Of a stretch of DNA of 64,000 nucleotides, positions 22,685 to 33,735 are shown piece by piece. The stretch is from Voacanga thouarsii (lineage: Eukaryota > Streptophyta > Magnoliopsida > Gentianales > Apocynaceae). The stretch lies in assembly GCA_026120185.1 (NCBI GenBank), contig JANUWF010001052.1, positions 372,001 through 436,000 on the forward strand, written 5' to 3'. The notes under the pieces were generated by a model, which did no database searches, was not told the DNA's origin, and saw nothing but the letters and a program-made list of their open reading frames with translations. Each line of letters opens with the position of its first letter. Within the stretch, counting starts at the first letter, position 1. Position numbers and translations under genes: made by a program.

Positions 22685-25600
22685 ATGGATGATCGTGGTT
22701 GGATGTATAGAAGACACGTACAGGGGATTAAAGGAATTACATCTGAGTTTGAACAAGGGGTCAAGCGATTCATCACATATTATTTGTCAACTGGTCCAGC
22801 CTCAGTTATAAGGTGTCCGTGTGGAAAGTGTAAAAACAAGGCGTACATTTCCCCAGATGAAGTGGAGCTGCACTTGTACAGATTTGGGTTTGTTGCTAAT
22901 TACCGAAGATGGACTAGTCATGGTGAGGGTATTAATCTGTCGCCATCTACATCAATAACCGGCACTTGTACGACTGCAGTCGAGTCAAGCTCCAATAATC
23001 CGTATCGAAATATGGTGATTGATGCAATTGGACATCAATTTCCAAGTGGACCTTCATCATCGGAGAATATTGAGGAACCACCAAACCCGGATGCACAGAT
23101 ATTTTATGACATGCTGGGAGCTTCAGAAACTCTGCTATGGGATGGATGCAAGAATCATAGTACGTTATCAGTTGTTTCTCGACTTTTGAATATTAAATCG
23201 GAGAACAACGTGTCGGAGAAATGCTTTAATCAGATGATGCAATTGATGAAGAAGGTATTACCAAGTAGTAATAAGCTCCCGGATGACTTTTATCAAACAA
23301 AGAAGTTGGTATCTGGTCTAGGGCTACCTGTTCAGAAAATAGATGTCTGCCCAAATGGATGCATGCTCTACTGGAAGGACGACAGTGCTAGGAGGGACTG
23401 CAAATTCTGTGGTCATGGCTAGAGTTGTAAACGAACCGAACGTTCGCGAACAAAAGCTCGTTCGAGCTCGTTCGTGTTCGAATAAGGCTCGTTTGTTTAA
23501 TAAACGAACGAACTCGAACACAAACTCGAGCTCGAATAATAAACGAGCGAACTCGAACATGTTCACGAACATATTCGAACGTTCGCGAACATATTATATA
23601 TATATTTAAATTAATTATATTTTATTAATTATTTTATTTATATTTTATAATATTAAGATTTATTAAGAATAAATCTTATATTATAATTATAATTATAATA
23701 TTAATATTAATATTAATAATATTATTATATATTTTATTTAATATTATAATATTCAATTATTTTTAATTAAAATTTGAATTATTATTTTTATAAATTTTAA
23801 AATAAAAAATATAAAATACTCGAACAATTCGAACTCGAACGTTAATCGAGTTTTTCGAACTCGAACTTAAACGAACTCGAACATTATAATACAATAATCG
23901 AACGAACTCGAACACGAACTCGAGCTCGAATAATAAACGAACGAACTCGAACAGCGTTCGATTATATTCGAACTCGAGCTCGAAAATGTGATGCTCGGTT
24001 CGTTCGTGTTCGAATACAGCTCTAGCCATGGCAGATATCTGACGAAAAGGAAAGTAGGAAAGGACAAACAACAGAAAGACGTTCATTTCAAGAAAATGTA
24101 TTACTTCCCATTAACACCCAAGACTGCAGAGACTATTTGCATCCTCCACAACAGCGGAGCACATGAGATGGCATGCATAGAGTCAACCGGAAGAGGACGT
24201 TATGAGCCACCCACGCGATGGTGAAGCTTGGAAACACTTCGACCGTAGTCATCCTAAATTTGCAGCTGAAGTTCGTAATGTGCGTCTTGGGTTATGCACA
24301 GAAGGATTTTCACCATTTGGAATGTCGGGTAAACAATACTCTTGTTGGCATGTTATTGTTACTCCATATAATTTACCTCCGTCGATGTGCATGAGGGATC
24401 CATTTATGTTTTTTACCGTCATTGTCCCGGGCCCTAGGAATCCGAAGCATAAAATTGATGTCTATCTACAACCTTTAGTAGATGAATTAAGGATGATATG
24501 GATTAGTGGAGTCTCTACATATGATATTTCAAAGAAACAGAACTTCTGTCTACGAGCAGCACTTCTTTGGACAATAAACGACTTCCCGGCATATGGGATG
24601 CTAAGTGGTTGGAGCACAGCTGGTAGATTAGCATGTCCGTATTGCATGGAGCAGACAAAATCATTTCACTTGCAAAATGGAGGTAAACATTCCTGGTTTG
24701 ACTGCCACCGGCACTTCTTGCCTTTAGATCATCCATACAGGAGAGATGCTAGGTCTTTCAGGAAGGAAAAAGGTCGCAAGACAGCACATCCTCTACAGCG
24801 CGCTTCTGGAGATGGTATGTGGGATAGAGTGTGCCATTTACCAAAAATAACCGAGTCAGCTGTGGAGCTTGGTAGGGATGATGGCAGAGGCATCTACCAT
24901 AATTGGGCGAAAAGGAGTATCTTTTGGGATTTGCCGTATTGGAGAACACACTTAATCCGTCATAACATAGATGTGATGCACAATGAAAAAAATGTGTTCG
25001 ATAATGTCTTCAACATAGTCATGAATGTAAAGGGGAAAACAAAGGATAATGTGAAGGCGCGACGTGATCTGTTGGTATATTGTGATGACCTGAATTACAC
25101 GTGATTGGCTTGGGTGACGGGAGGACATTAATGCCAAAGGCTAAATACTCGTTACACCCGAACAAAAGAGACTTCTACTAGAGTGGGTTAGAGATTTGCG
25201 ACTTCCGGATGGATATGCTTCGAATTTAAGCAGGTGTGTTGATTTGAATGAGCTGAAAATGTCGGGTATGAAAAGCCATGACTCGCCATGTTTTTATGGA
25301 AAGATTGCTTCCAACCGCATTTAAAGAATTACTCCCGTGTCAATTTGGAACGTTTTAGCGTAAGTCGTCTCTTTTATCGTGACTTATGTTCGCCTAAACT
25401 TTCCACAACCCATATGAAGCAACTGGAAGATAATATTATCATACTCATGTGTAAGTTGGAGAAGATCTTCCCACCCAGCTTCTTTGACGTGATGGAGCAC
25501 CTTATGGTCCACCTTCCGTATGAGGCCAGGGTTGGTGGCCCTGTTCAATATAGATGGATGTATCCATTCGAGCGGTAAAATATTGTGTATTATTATATCT

Positions 25601-26987
25601 ATATATACATCTACTATGTGAATCAGTTCTAACTCGTAAAAAATGCTTTAGGTTCTTATATCGTTTGAAGACCAAAGTTAAAAATAAGGCGAGAGTGGAG
25701 GGATCAATTTGCAATGCTTACTTAGTTGAAGAGGCATCTACATTCTTCTCCTATTATTTTGAGCCGCATGTGCAGACTCGACATACTGCTACGGCTAGGA
25801 ATGATGAGGGCGTTCATGATACAAACTCAAGTGACACTGTGTGTTCTATATGCGCCGTTCCAGGGAGGGTTTTGGGAAGTATTCAGAATAGGTATCTTAC
25901 CCCGGATGAATTTAAGGCTGCCACAAATTACATATACCTAAACCGTGAAGAAGTTCAACCATACATTACGTAAGTATACCGCTATTGCCTTACATTGCTA
26001 GATTTTATACGACAATACTTTGAACGAGTATCCTTAATTATGTGTTTGTTTTGGTCGTTTTAGGAAATTCAAAAATGACTTGCGCTTGTATGAGCCGAGT
26101 ATAATAGATCCTGAAGTGGATAGGAGAATAGAATCGGAGTTTGCAGGATGGTTTAGGACTTATGTGAGTTGAACACATACAAAATGAGACTTAGGAATAA
26201 ATTACATTGGTATCGAAGGTGCATTAACGCTTTGTTCTTTGCTAGGTTCATGATCCACGTAATCAAGTGACCGAACAACACTTAAAAAGCTTGGCCTCGG
26301 GGACCTTCGAGACAAGTGAAATTCTTCCATGGCTACTTCGTAAATGGTTTTAGGTTCCATACACATGATCGGTCAATCGGAAAAAAATAATTAACAACGG
26401 AGTTTGTGTTAAAGGCGACGGAGATAGTGCCTTAGATTATTATGGAGTGTCAAGGAGATTGTCGAACTTCAGCTCCTCGGAACTCCTTGTTTAAAAGTTG
26501 TCCTATTCAAGTGTGATTGGTTTGATCCAACGCTAAATCGGGGGTTAAAATTCATCCTCACTACAAACTTGTTGATGTCAACTGCAAGAGGAATTACCCA
26601 AAATATGACCCCTTTGTGTTAGCTCAACAAGCAACCCAAGTGTATTTCCTATCCTACCCTGGGAGCAAAAGACCAAAATCTGATTGGGTAGCTGTTTGTA
26701 AAATGAAAGCTCGGCATGTTATTGATGCACCCGTTGTCGAGGCACCATATCAGGAGGAAGTAGATGATGCGCAGGCAATCAATGTACGTGTTAAAGATGA
26801 CAACTTTGGAAGATTAGCAGATGAGTCTGGTATTGAAGATACAATCGATTTTATAGATTCGGGTTTAATGATAGAGGAAGCACAACCGAACAACGAAAAC
26901 GATGCCGAGGAAGAAGAATGGGAGACAGGATCCTCTACAGACGACGATGTGGAAGGCTACTCATCCGATGATGACAGAAGTCCATAG
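22685..26987 (+). pseudogene. Inner CACTA transposase (frameshifted, MITE-interrupted)
   Basis: It starts MDDRGWMYRRH. The domains are Transpos_assoc with CPCGKC, Transposase_21 (CPYCMEQTKSF; DVMHNEKNVFDNVFN), DUF4218 (VQYRWMYPFER), DUF4216, and an acidic tail ending EGYSSDDDRSP. Exons are 22685-25574, 25652-25969, 26064-26163 and 26246-26987, the same intron positions as the outer copy. Exon 3 is exactly 100 nt in both. Damage: a hAT MITE at 23420-24024, a frameshift near 24150, a TAG near 24180, frameshifts between 25080 and 25320, and more in DUF4216 near 26310-26540. Without these it would be a full-length CACTA transposase. Confidence 0.9.
23420..24024. mobile_element. hAT-type MITE inside the transposase exon
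   Basis: The 605-bp element starts TAGAGTTGTAAACGAACCGA and ends CGTTCGTGTTCGAATACAGCTCTA-like, so its ends are inverted TAGAGYTGTA repeats. It has GTTCGNGTTCGA-rich arms and an AT-rich core. An 8-bp target duplication flanks it (GTCATGGC at 23412-23419 and GCCATGGC at 24025-24032, 7 of 8 identical). Taking out the element and one duplication rejoins the transposase frame at CKFCGHG-RYLTKRK. No coding capacity. TIR form and 8-bp duplication point to hAT. Confidence 0.88.
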
Positions 26988-27144
26988 CCTAGGTTCAAGT
27001 TTAACTACAGTATAGATACAAATTAGTAGTTCTGCTATCGTTACATTACAAGCATTTTACTTTGTTTTATACTTTTAAATTTGTTATCTTTTTCTTCTCC
27101 CAAGATATGATAATTTTTATGTATTTAAATAATTCCAGATACAT

Positions 27145-28767
27145 ATGGCTTCCGATACCTCACCCAACGATCGGTCAGCGACTCGTGAGTCCTCGAGGGC
27201 GAATGAGACACCGTCCCCGAGCATCGCCCCACATATACCTGCTCCACATATACCTGCCCCGATCCTAGGTTCTTCAGGGTCCACAGCTGGCGCTCCATCT
27301 ACTGAGGACACGCGACTGTTGATTGAGCCAGTTGGTGACTCGTAAGTCGGCTACATAATTACTTATTATAAGTTTTTCTAAATTTTCAAAATTATAATTT
27401 GTCTAATATTACAAGATCTATTTTCTTGGAACAGGTTCACACATTCGGTTCGATGTGTGAGGGAGATTGTTGAGATTTTTAGGCGACACTACACTGGAGC
27501 CTATGCTACCTTCTCACAGGTTCCGATTGAGGTTCGGAACATATGGTTCGATCTTTGGAGTGTGAGTTCGATTTATAATTATTACTTGTAGTCTTTTTAT
27601 TATTTTTAATATGTTTTCTTATTTGTAATTACTTGTAACGGCTACTTTGATTTTGCAGGGCTTCCTTCTTTGGCGCCCTGAGCATGCCGCACAGATCCGG
27701 GCTAATTGGGAGAAGAAGTGTAAGGCTAGACTTTCGGATGCATTGTCCAAGGCTCGGAAGAAGCATGGGGGTAGCTGCCCCAAGTGGATTTTCCCAGACC
27801 ATTGGGCTACTCTATTGGAGCATTGGGGGTCCGATAGGTGGCAGTGTATCTCTTCCGCTGCTAAGCGGAACAAATCTACTGGTCAGGCGTCCCACACAGG
27901 AGGATCTATTTCTTTTACTGAGCATGAGGAGTGGATGGTAAGTGTAAAATTTTTTACTGTTCGGTATATCCGCTATTTCACATTTAATTCATAAAAGCTA
28001 ACATCTAGTCTTTTTTTGTTACAATGATAGCGGAGACAGTTAGGTCCTGATTTTAGCTACGTCGACCTCTTCAGACGCACCCATACGTTCCAGGACGGGC
28101 CGAGGAAGGGCCAATATGTCAGTGATCGATCGCGCCACACGCTGGTAAGAATACACAATCTTACATGTTTTTAAGTTAAATATTATTCATATTTTGATCG
28201 CTAATTTTAAATATTTTATGCGTGTTTCCTTGCCCCAAATTCAACAGGATAGTGTCACTGCTATTATTGAGCGTCACGCGCAGTCGGGTTTCGCGACTGA
28301 TTCTACGAGCACGATCGCGGCGACTCGGGTGCCCGACGAGAAGGCCCTGTTCGTCGAGGTGGATGATAGAGCGTCCAAGAAGGGACGCGTATATAGATTG
28401 GGCTCCGAGTCTACGAGGGTGAGGCGGAGGTTACGAAGCAGCGCCTTCATCCGAGGCATCGACTTCTTCTACCTCGTTGGATGTGAGCCGCCTACAGAGA
28501 GAGTTACACACCGAGAGGAGGAGGCGGGAGAGAGTTGAGCATCGTGCACGTGTATATCGGAGCCACAGCCAGAGCTTGACTGAGTACCTGACGCTTATGT
28601 CTCAGAATTTGAATCTTCTTCCGCCACCGCCGATGCCAACTGTTCAGGAGGACGATGTTGAGGATGAGGAGGACTTCGTCATCAGTCCTCCGTATTCACA
28701 TCCGCATCATCGACCAGGCCCTTCCGATCCACCCCCACCCCTCCGTCGACTCCAGCATCCACACTGA
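27145..28767 (+). CDS. Inner CACTA second gene, Transposase_24 (TNPA-like)
   Basis: Five exons with consistent phases: 27145-27341, 27435-27561, 27659-27937, 28031-28144 and 28248 onward, all GT-AG. It starts MASDTSPNDRS with a Pro/Ser-rich N-terminus. The conserved Transposase_24 (PF03004) core follows (WIFPDHWATLLEHW; QASHTGGSISF; DLFRRTHTFQDG). In CACTA elements this second product binds sub-terminal repeats and assists transposition. In the last exon the frame with the expected coiled-coil tail (LQRELHTERRRRERVEHRA) differs from the upstream frame, so there is probably a one-base indel near 28420. Otherwise the product ends at 28538. Confidence 0.78.
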
Positions 28768-29019
28768 TTCCTGCTTCGTAGTTAGGATATATATACTACA
28801 TTTTTATATATTATTCATATGTTTTCATCATTATATTTATTTAAGATTTTTAGACAACATTTTTATGTATTATTCACATTTGTCATTATTATATCTATTA
28901 ATAATGACTATTTGGTGGTTTTTTTTTAATTTAATTAAATTTTGCATTAGGTAAAATGAATTTTCTTGAATTACAGGGCATTTTTTAAACATTTTTAAAA
29001 AATATTTAAAAATCATAAA

Positions 29020-29385
29020 TTACTAGCGAGGGGCTAAGGAAATTAAATTGAGGATCCGTCGCTAATCCCTCGCAAATTAGCTTGGGATTAGCGACGGACA
29101 ATTTATATCAAAACAATAAAAAGAAAATATCCGTCGCTAATCCCTCGCAAATTAGCTTGTCATTAGCAACGGAAATTTCCAACTTTTTATTAATTAATAA
29201 AATATTCCGTCGCTAATCCCTTTCTAAATAGAAAGGAATTACCGACGGAAAATAAGAATCCCTCGCAAATCCGTTTTAAAAATCCATTGCTGAAGTCGTT
29301 GACTGCTTGAAAATTACCTCGCTAATCCGTCGCAAATTTTTGCCTCTGCGAGGAGGAAATTAGCGGGGGAATTTTCCCTCGCTAA
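29020..29385. repeat. Right sub-terminal repeats of the inner CACTA
   Basis: Repeated CCGTCGCTAATCCCTCGCAA and its complements run up to the right terminus, mirroring the left blocks. Confidence 0.85.
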
Positions 29386-29408
29386 TTCTCTGTTTTCTTG
29401 TAGTGTAC

Positions 29409-29750
29409 GAACCATTTGTGCTAGCCCATCAAGCAATTCAGGTATACTATGCTCCATATCCGAGTACAAGACGTGATATGCGTGACTGGTGGGCTGTTTT
29501 TCACGTTAAAGCAAGAGATATTTTTGGTGTTCCACAAGTTGAACACGCTTATCAAAATGACCATTTTATTGGCACACCATTACAAATTCAAGATGATCAA
29601 CTTGATCCTCTACGTGATTGGGATGCTACAGGAGAAGAGGATGTCATTAGGAGTGATGGTAATGATGAAACTACCGATGAAGAGATTGAATATGAGTCTG
29701 AAAATGAGGAAGATGATGCCGATGAATCGATTGAAATTGAGGACAAGTAA
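29409..29750 (+). pseudogene. Outer CACTA transposase, 3' end
   Basis: It begins EPFVLAHQAIQVYYAPYPS, directly continuing ...NYRKRWPKY left of the inner element, with TAC as the duplicated Tyr codon. The inner transposase has the parallel sequence YPKYDPFVLAQQATQVYF. It continues as WWAVFHVKAR, and the acidic C-terminus (about 40 residues rich in Glu and Asp) ends at TAA 29748-29750. The frame is intact across the 14.3-kb insertion. Confidence 0.92.
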
Positions 29751-29849
29751 AATATTCTTTTTACATCTTCATATCTTTTACTTTTGTTACATATATTATT
29801 GTATATTATTTTTTAATTTGCAAGCTAACAAATCATTTGCTTTGTAGAT

Positions 29850-31411
29850 ATGCCTCAAAGTAGTTCATATTTTCATTCTGAGCACCCCGCCCCATCTACC
29901 TCCAATGTTCCAGCATCACAGACTCCACAAAATCCTTCATCAGATGGGAGCATTGCTGCTGGTGATAATACTACTACTTCTGTTGTCCCTTACTCTATTC
30001 CTTCTTCGTCGCAGCGACCCATGATACACATTCTTTCGGAGAGTGATAATGTGTAAATATACCATATATGTTTACAAAGAATATAAAATTTTATCCACAA
30101 TTCAAACTATATTTTCAATACTTTTTGTTGAATAACTTTAAGTTTTGATCAATGTCTTTGTGTTAGGTTTGGACCCATAGAGATTCAATATAAAATTCAT
30201 AACTGCATCTCAGACTGCATCAAGCTGAAATTTGATGCCCCGCACAAAAGGTGATTGCATGTGGATTTTGATACGAAGAATACTTGGTTTCAAGAATTTG
30301 AGGCAAGTGTTTAATAATTAAATGTTATGTGATCTTTTTGCTCTTTTATAAAGTTTTGAGTTGAAATATCTTATATTATTTCTTTTTATTGTAGAAACGA
30401 TATAGATGGAGGGCAGAGAATAGTGAAATAATCCGAAAAGCTTGGAACTCCAAGGCGGGGGAGCTATTCCGAGGGATTATTGCTTCAACCAAAAAGGCAT
30501 GGTTGAAAGATAGAGTTAAACTTCCATGAATGCCTGAGGATGTGTTTGATGCTATGGTAGCATATTGGCAGAGGCCAGAGACACTCACAATCAGAGCAAA
30601 ATTCTCGTAATCGTCGTAACCAAGGAGAGAATGCCTCATGCATGCACACGGGCGGACCCATTCCACATCTCGCACATGCATATCGCATTGTAAGTATCGA
30701 ATAAATTTTAGGTATATGAATACTTAGTAAGTTAAATCATAAAGAAATTAATACCATACAAATTTGTTACAGGCAGCAAATAATGGTGGTGTTCTACCAA
30801 ATACTCTTGAGCTTCACAGAGAGTTCAACACGAGGTTGAAGGGAGGACGGAATTCATCACACCATATTATCGAGATCTTCATGTAAGTTATTATTATAGT
30901 ATATTTGACATAATATTTTTCTTTGAATTCTTATTGATTCCTTCTAAAATCTTTACTCAATTTTTAGGAACGAGCTACTAGGATGGTTGAGAAGGTAGAA
31001 ACACAAGTCTCCTCTACAGCCTCGACATCTGTTGAACCTGGTACTGCTACTGAGTCTCCAGTGATTGATTATGATAACATTATGCTTACAGCAGCTGAGG
31101 GTGTAAGGAAAGGGCGTTTCCCCGATCTTGGTTCAACATGTCAGCCTATCCTGAGTTCAAGGTCTGGAAGTAGCACATTTGCAAGGACTAGCTATGTTGA
31201 TCACAGAGTCCTTCACGAGCTACATGAGGATTATGGTAGCAAAATACAAGAGATGCAAGCAAATCACGCTGAGGAGATGTCGCAACAGGAGCAACTCATA
31301 CTTGAGACTCGTCATCAAATGGATGAGATGATGGCCACGATGCGGGTGCACTTAGAATCATGCTCATCTAGAGGAGCCACAGACAATGAGAGGACTCATG
31401 ATGATGCGTGA
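29850..31411 (+). pseudogene. Outer CACTA second gene, Transposase_24 (broken)
   Basis: It starts MPQSSSYFHSEHPAPS. Exons are 29850-30052, 30167-30302, 30395-30689, 30773-30882 and 30968-31411. The core motifs are NTWFQEFE, KLP-MPEDVFDAMVAYW, ASCMHTGG and ERATRMVEK, followed by a coiled-coil-like tail (EMQANHAEEMSQQEQLI). Two TGA stops (near 30251 and 30528) both fit TGG to TGA. Frameshifts lie near 30572 and 30845. The second intron would use a GC donor (GAG|GCAAGT). It was once the regulatory partner of the outer transposase. Confidence 0.82.
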
Positions 31412-31739
31412 TTGCAGCTTTGAAAAACTCATCTATATAATAGATTAGTTTTTATCGACTGTCACAACATACTTATTACTATTCTGTGGTGGAGATAATT
31501 TTGTGATGCCTTATTTGCTTGTAGGAGTTGGATATTATTAGACTTTATTTTGTTTGTTAATCTATTCTATTTTGTACTTTGTGGCCTGGGTGTTGTTGAT
31601 ATGTTGGGTGTTTGATTACAGGAGTTTAGTTATTGTTATGATGGGTGTATGGTTACAGGATTTTGATTGTTGATATGTTGGGGTGGTGTATGTTTATAGG
31701 ATTTTAGTAAAGTCTTGATATGTATATCCTGTAAACAGG

Positions 31740-32298
31740 TTGAAAAATCAGATAGGGAACAACCACGAAAATTCCGTGGCTAATTTTTTGGCAATTCTGC
31801 CACATAAACAGCCACGAAGTATTCTGTGGCTGATTGAATCAGCCACAAAAATTCCGTGGCTGAATTATTTCTCAATTAAAAAAATTTTCGTTATATGAAA
31901 TTAAATCAGCTACGAAATTATACATTCAGCTACGAAATTTTCCGTGGCTGATTACTTTTTAAATTAAATAAATTATTATTACTATTTAATAAATCATCCA
32001 CGGAATTTTCGTGGCTAATCACTCACCGAATGGTATTCCGTGGCCGATTTCTAATTTTTGAATTAAATAATTTTTAATTATTTTGAATTAATCAGCAACG
32101 GAATTTATTTTATCAGCCATGAAATATTCCGTGGCTAATCACCCACGGAAATATTTTTCGTGGTTGATTAATCAGCCACGTCGACTTTAGCCACGGAAAA
32201 TTTTCCGTGGTTGTTCCGTGGCTGAGTTCAATTAGCCACGGATTTTATCCAATTAGCCACGGAATTTGTCGTGGCTGATAGGTCAGTTTCCAGTAATG
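31740..32298. repeat. Right sub-terminal repeats and terminus of the outer CACTA
   Basis: About twenty copies of GCCACGGAA or TTCCGTGGC lie in alternating orientation, so neighbouring copies form palindromes such as TCCGTGGCTGA / TCAGCCACGAA. They end at GGTCAGTTTCCAGTAATG, the degenerate complement of a CACTACTGGAAA terminus. The motif differs completely from that of the inner element, so the two belong to different CACTA families. Confidence 0.85.
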
Positions 32299-32487
32299 AA
32301 TAAGGGAAAGTGGGACATTTTTATCTGCAATTAGGACTTGGGACTGCTCCTGCTGAGATACCTAGAACCATGTCGAATATATAGGGGCTACCGAATGAAA
32401 AGAGATATTTGAATCCTGCTCCTTGGAGTGTTCAGCTATAACCAGCATCAAGTTCCACGTCCAAACTCATGATACCCCTAAACATCG
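32299..32487. other. Flank of the outer CACTA
   Basis: Short unique-looking sequence with no open frame or repeat that I can identify. Confidence 0.4.
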
Positions 32488-32835
32488 TAGGGTTGTTTAT
32501 TTAGATTTTTTATTTGTTTTCGATTTTCAATTTTATAAAAAATGAATAAAATTGAATCGAATTAAAATTGTTATAAATTTGAATAAAATCGAAATAAAAT
32601 ATTAAAAAATAATAATTTATATATAAATAAATAATTATTATTTAATATTTTAATATTAACTATATATTTTTAATTAAAATATTTTTATTTTAAAAAATTA
32701 AATCGAATTTTTATATAAATTTTAAAATTAAACCAAATCGAATTGAATTTTATTAAAATCAAATCGAATAAAAAAAAAACTCAATTCCATTCAATTCGAA
32801 AATTCGATTTAAACTGAATAGTGCACAGTCATACA
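32488..32835. mobile_element. Degenerate MITE (hAT-like ends)
   Basis: It begins TAGGGTTGTTTATTTAGATT and ends near TTAAACTGAATAGTGCACAG, which are imperfect inverted repeats around a very AT-rich, poly-A/poly-T core. Elements of this form are common in plants. No convincing 8-bp duplication remains. Confidence 0.45.
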
Positions 32836-32989
32836 CGACCGTATATGTATTAGTAAAGAAGATGTGGCTGAATATCAATTATATTTCTTCCAAACTAATG
32901 CTTGCCTTTGCTTGATGAAATCCAATCCGTCTTTCATTGAGCATAGGCTATCTAATTAAGAATCCTAATTCTCCGATCAAATCTAATGT

Positions 32990-33240
32990 TAGAAGTGTAG
33001 CCTTTATAACTATTATCAATATACCCACATAAGTTGTAAGAATAAAAAGATTAGTGACCACCATAATCTATTTTAGTGATTTTGTAGGATAAGTATATTT
33101 CAATATTTATGGTCACTTATGAATTAGTTTTATGTAACTCCCTGTGATTATTTGACCAAGTGAGAGAATTAATATTAGAAATGTGACCTTCATGATCACT
33201 ATTAATGCAGTAAACCATATAAGTTGTAGGAATATAAACT
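32990..33240. repeat. Imperfect direct repeat of about 60 bp
   Basis: The segment from 32990 (TTAGAAGTGTAGCC ... ATAAGTTGTAAGAATA) recurs from 33175 (TTAGAAATGTGACC ... ATAAGTTGTAGGAATA), about 185 bp later. Probably a remnant of a transposon with internal repeats; the family is not recognised. Confidence 0.55.
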
Positions 33241-33544
33241 TAGATATTATAACTAAAGTTGTAACATCTATATTAAAGGATCCCTATTTTCATTACTTCA
33301 TGAAATGTAGGAGGGTAAATTACATGAATTATATATTAAAAAGTAAGATGAAGAGTAGCTAGTTTAAATGATAATGATGGAGGGTCACTTTAACTTTTTA
33401 TATATGGTTCTTGGTTCCTCTCTCCACTCTAATCATCTTGAACTATCGCAAGAACCATTTTTACTAGTCTTGAATTGCCCCAGTAGTAAACATAAGTATA
33501 AAGGAGAATTACGAGACAGAAAATGTAGTATATCCTTTGGCAGG
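33241..33544. other. Intergenic, nothing recognised
   Basis: AT-rich with one 68-codon open frame at 33368-33574 that has no family features. Confidence 0.4.
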
Positions 33545-33735
33545 AGCGGAACTAGACACTTAATATTAGAATGACAAATTATATAAAATGATATATTAAA
33601 AAGATAATTTAAAAGTTTTTGGGAGGACGAACAATAAAGGAATTTTTTAAAATTTTAATTTTATTAAAAAATAAATTTTAAAAATTTTTGGGGGCCCACC
33701 CCCCAGCCCCCTTATCTCCGTCTATGGCCTTTGGT
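33545..33735. repeat. Copy 1 of a dispersed 'gggggcccacccccc' repeat
   Basis: It starts with GGAGCGGAACTAGACACTTA, then AT-rich AAAATTTT stretches, then GGGGGCCCACCCCCCAGCCC and a TCCGTCTATGG edge. Related fragments occur at 36484, 37606 and 45905. This looks like a low-copy remnant of a plant transposon whose ends carry CTCCGTC motifs. Confidence 0.5.

Larger units (their letters stand above)
15108..29405 (+). mobile_element. Inner CACTA (En/Spm) transposon, complete 14.3 kb
   Basis: The left terminus is CACTACAAGAAAACAGAGAA and the right terminus is its exact 20-base inverted complement, TTCTCTGTTTTCTTGTAGTG. Both are flanked by the 3-bp duplication TAC (15105-15107 and 29406-29408), as CACTA elements produce. 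Inside are sub-terminal repeats, a promoter-like region, a transposase gene, a Transposase_24 gene, a captured DUF2828 fragment, a tandem array and a hAT MITE. It lies in the same orientation as the outer CACTA. Its Transposase_24 gene is nearly intact, while its transposase is frameshifted. Confidence 0.95.
11782..32298 (+). mobile_element. Outer CACTA (En/Spm) transposon, 5' end not found
   Basis: This element carries two genes in the usual CACTA layout: a TNPD-like transposase (11782-15107 continuing at 29409-29750) and a Transposase_24-type gene (29850-31411). A sub-terminal region of repeated GCCACGGAA/TTCCGTGGC motifs follows. The right end reads GGTCAGTTTCCAGTAATG at 32298, a mutated complement of the CACTACTGGAAA terminus. 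The left terminus is not in 10204-11781, so it lies beyond the copia insertion or is lost. The coding parts have many nonsense changes, so the element is defunct. The start given is the transposase start, not the true end. Confidence 0.85.
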
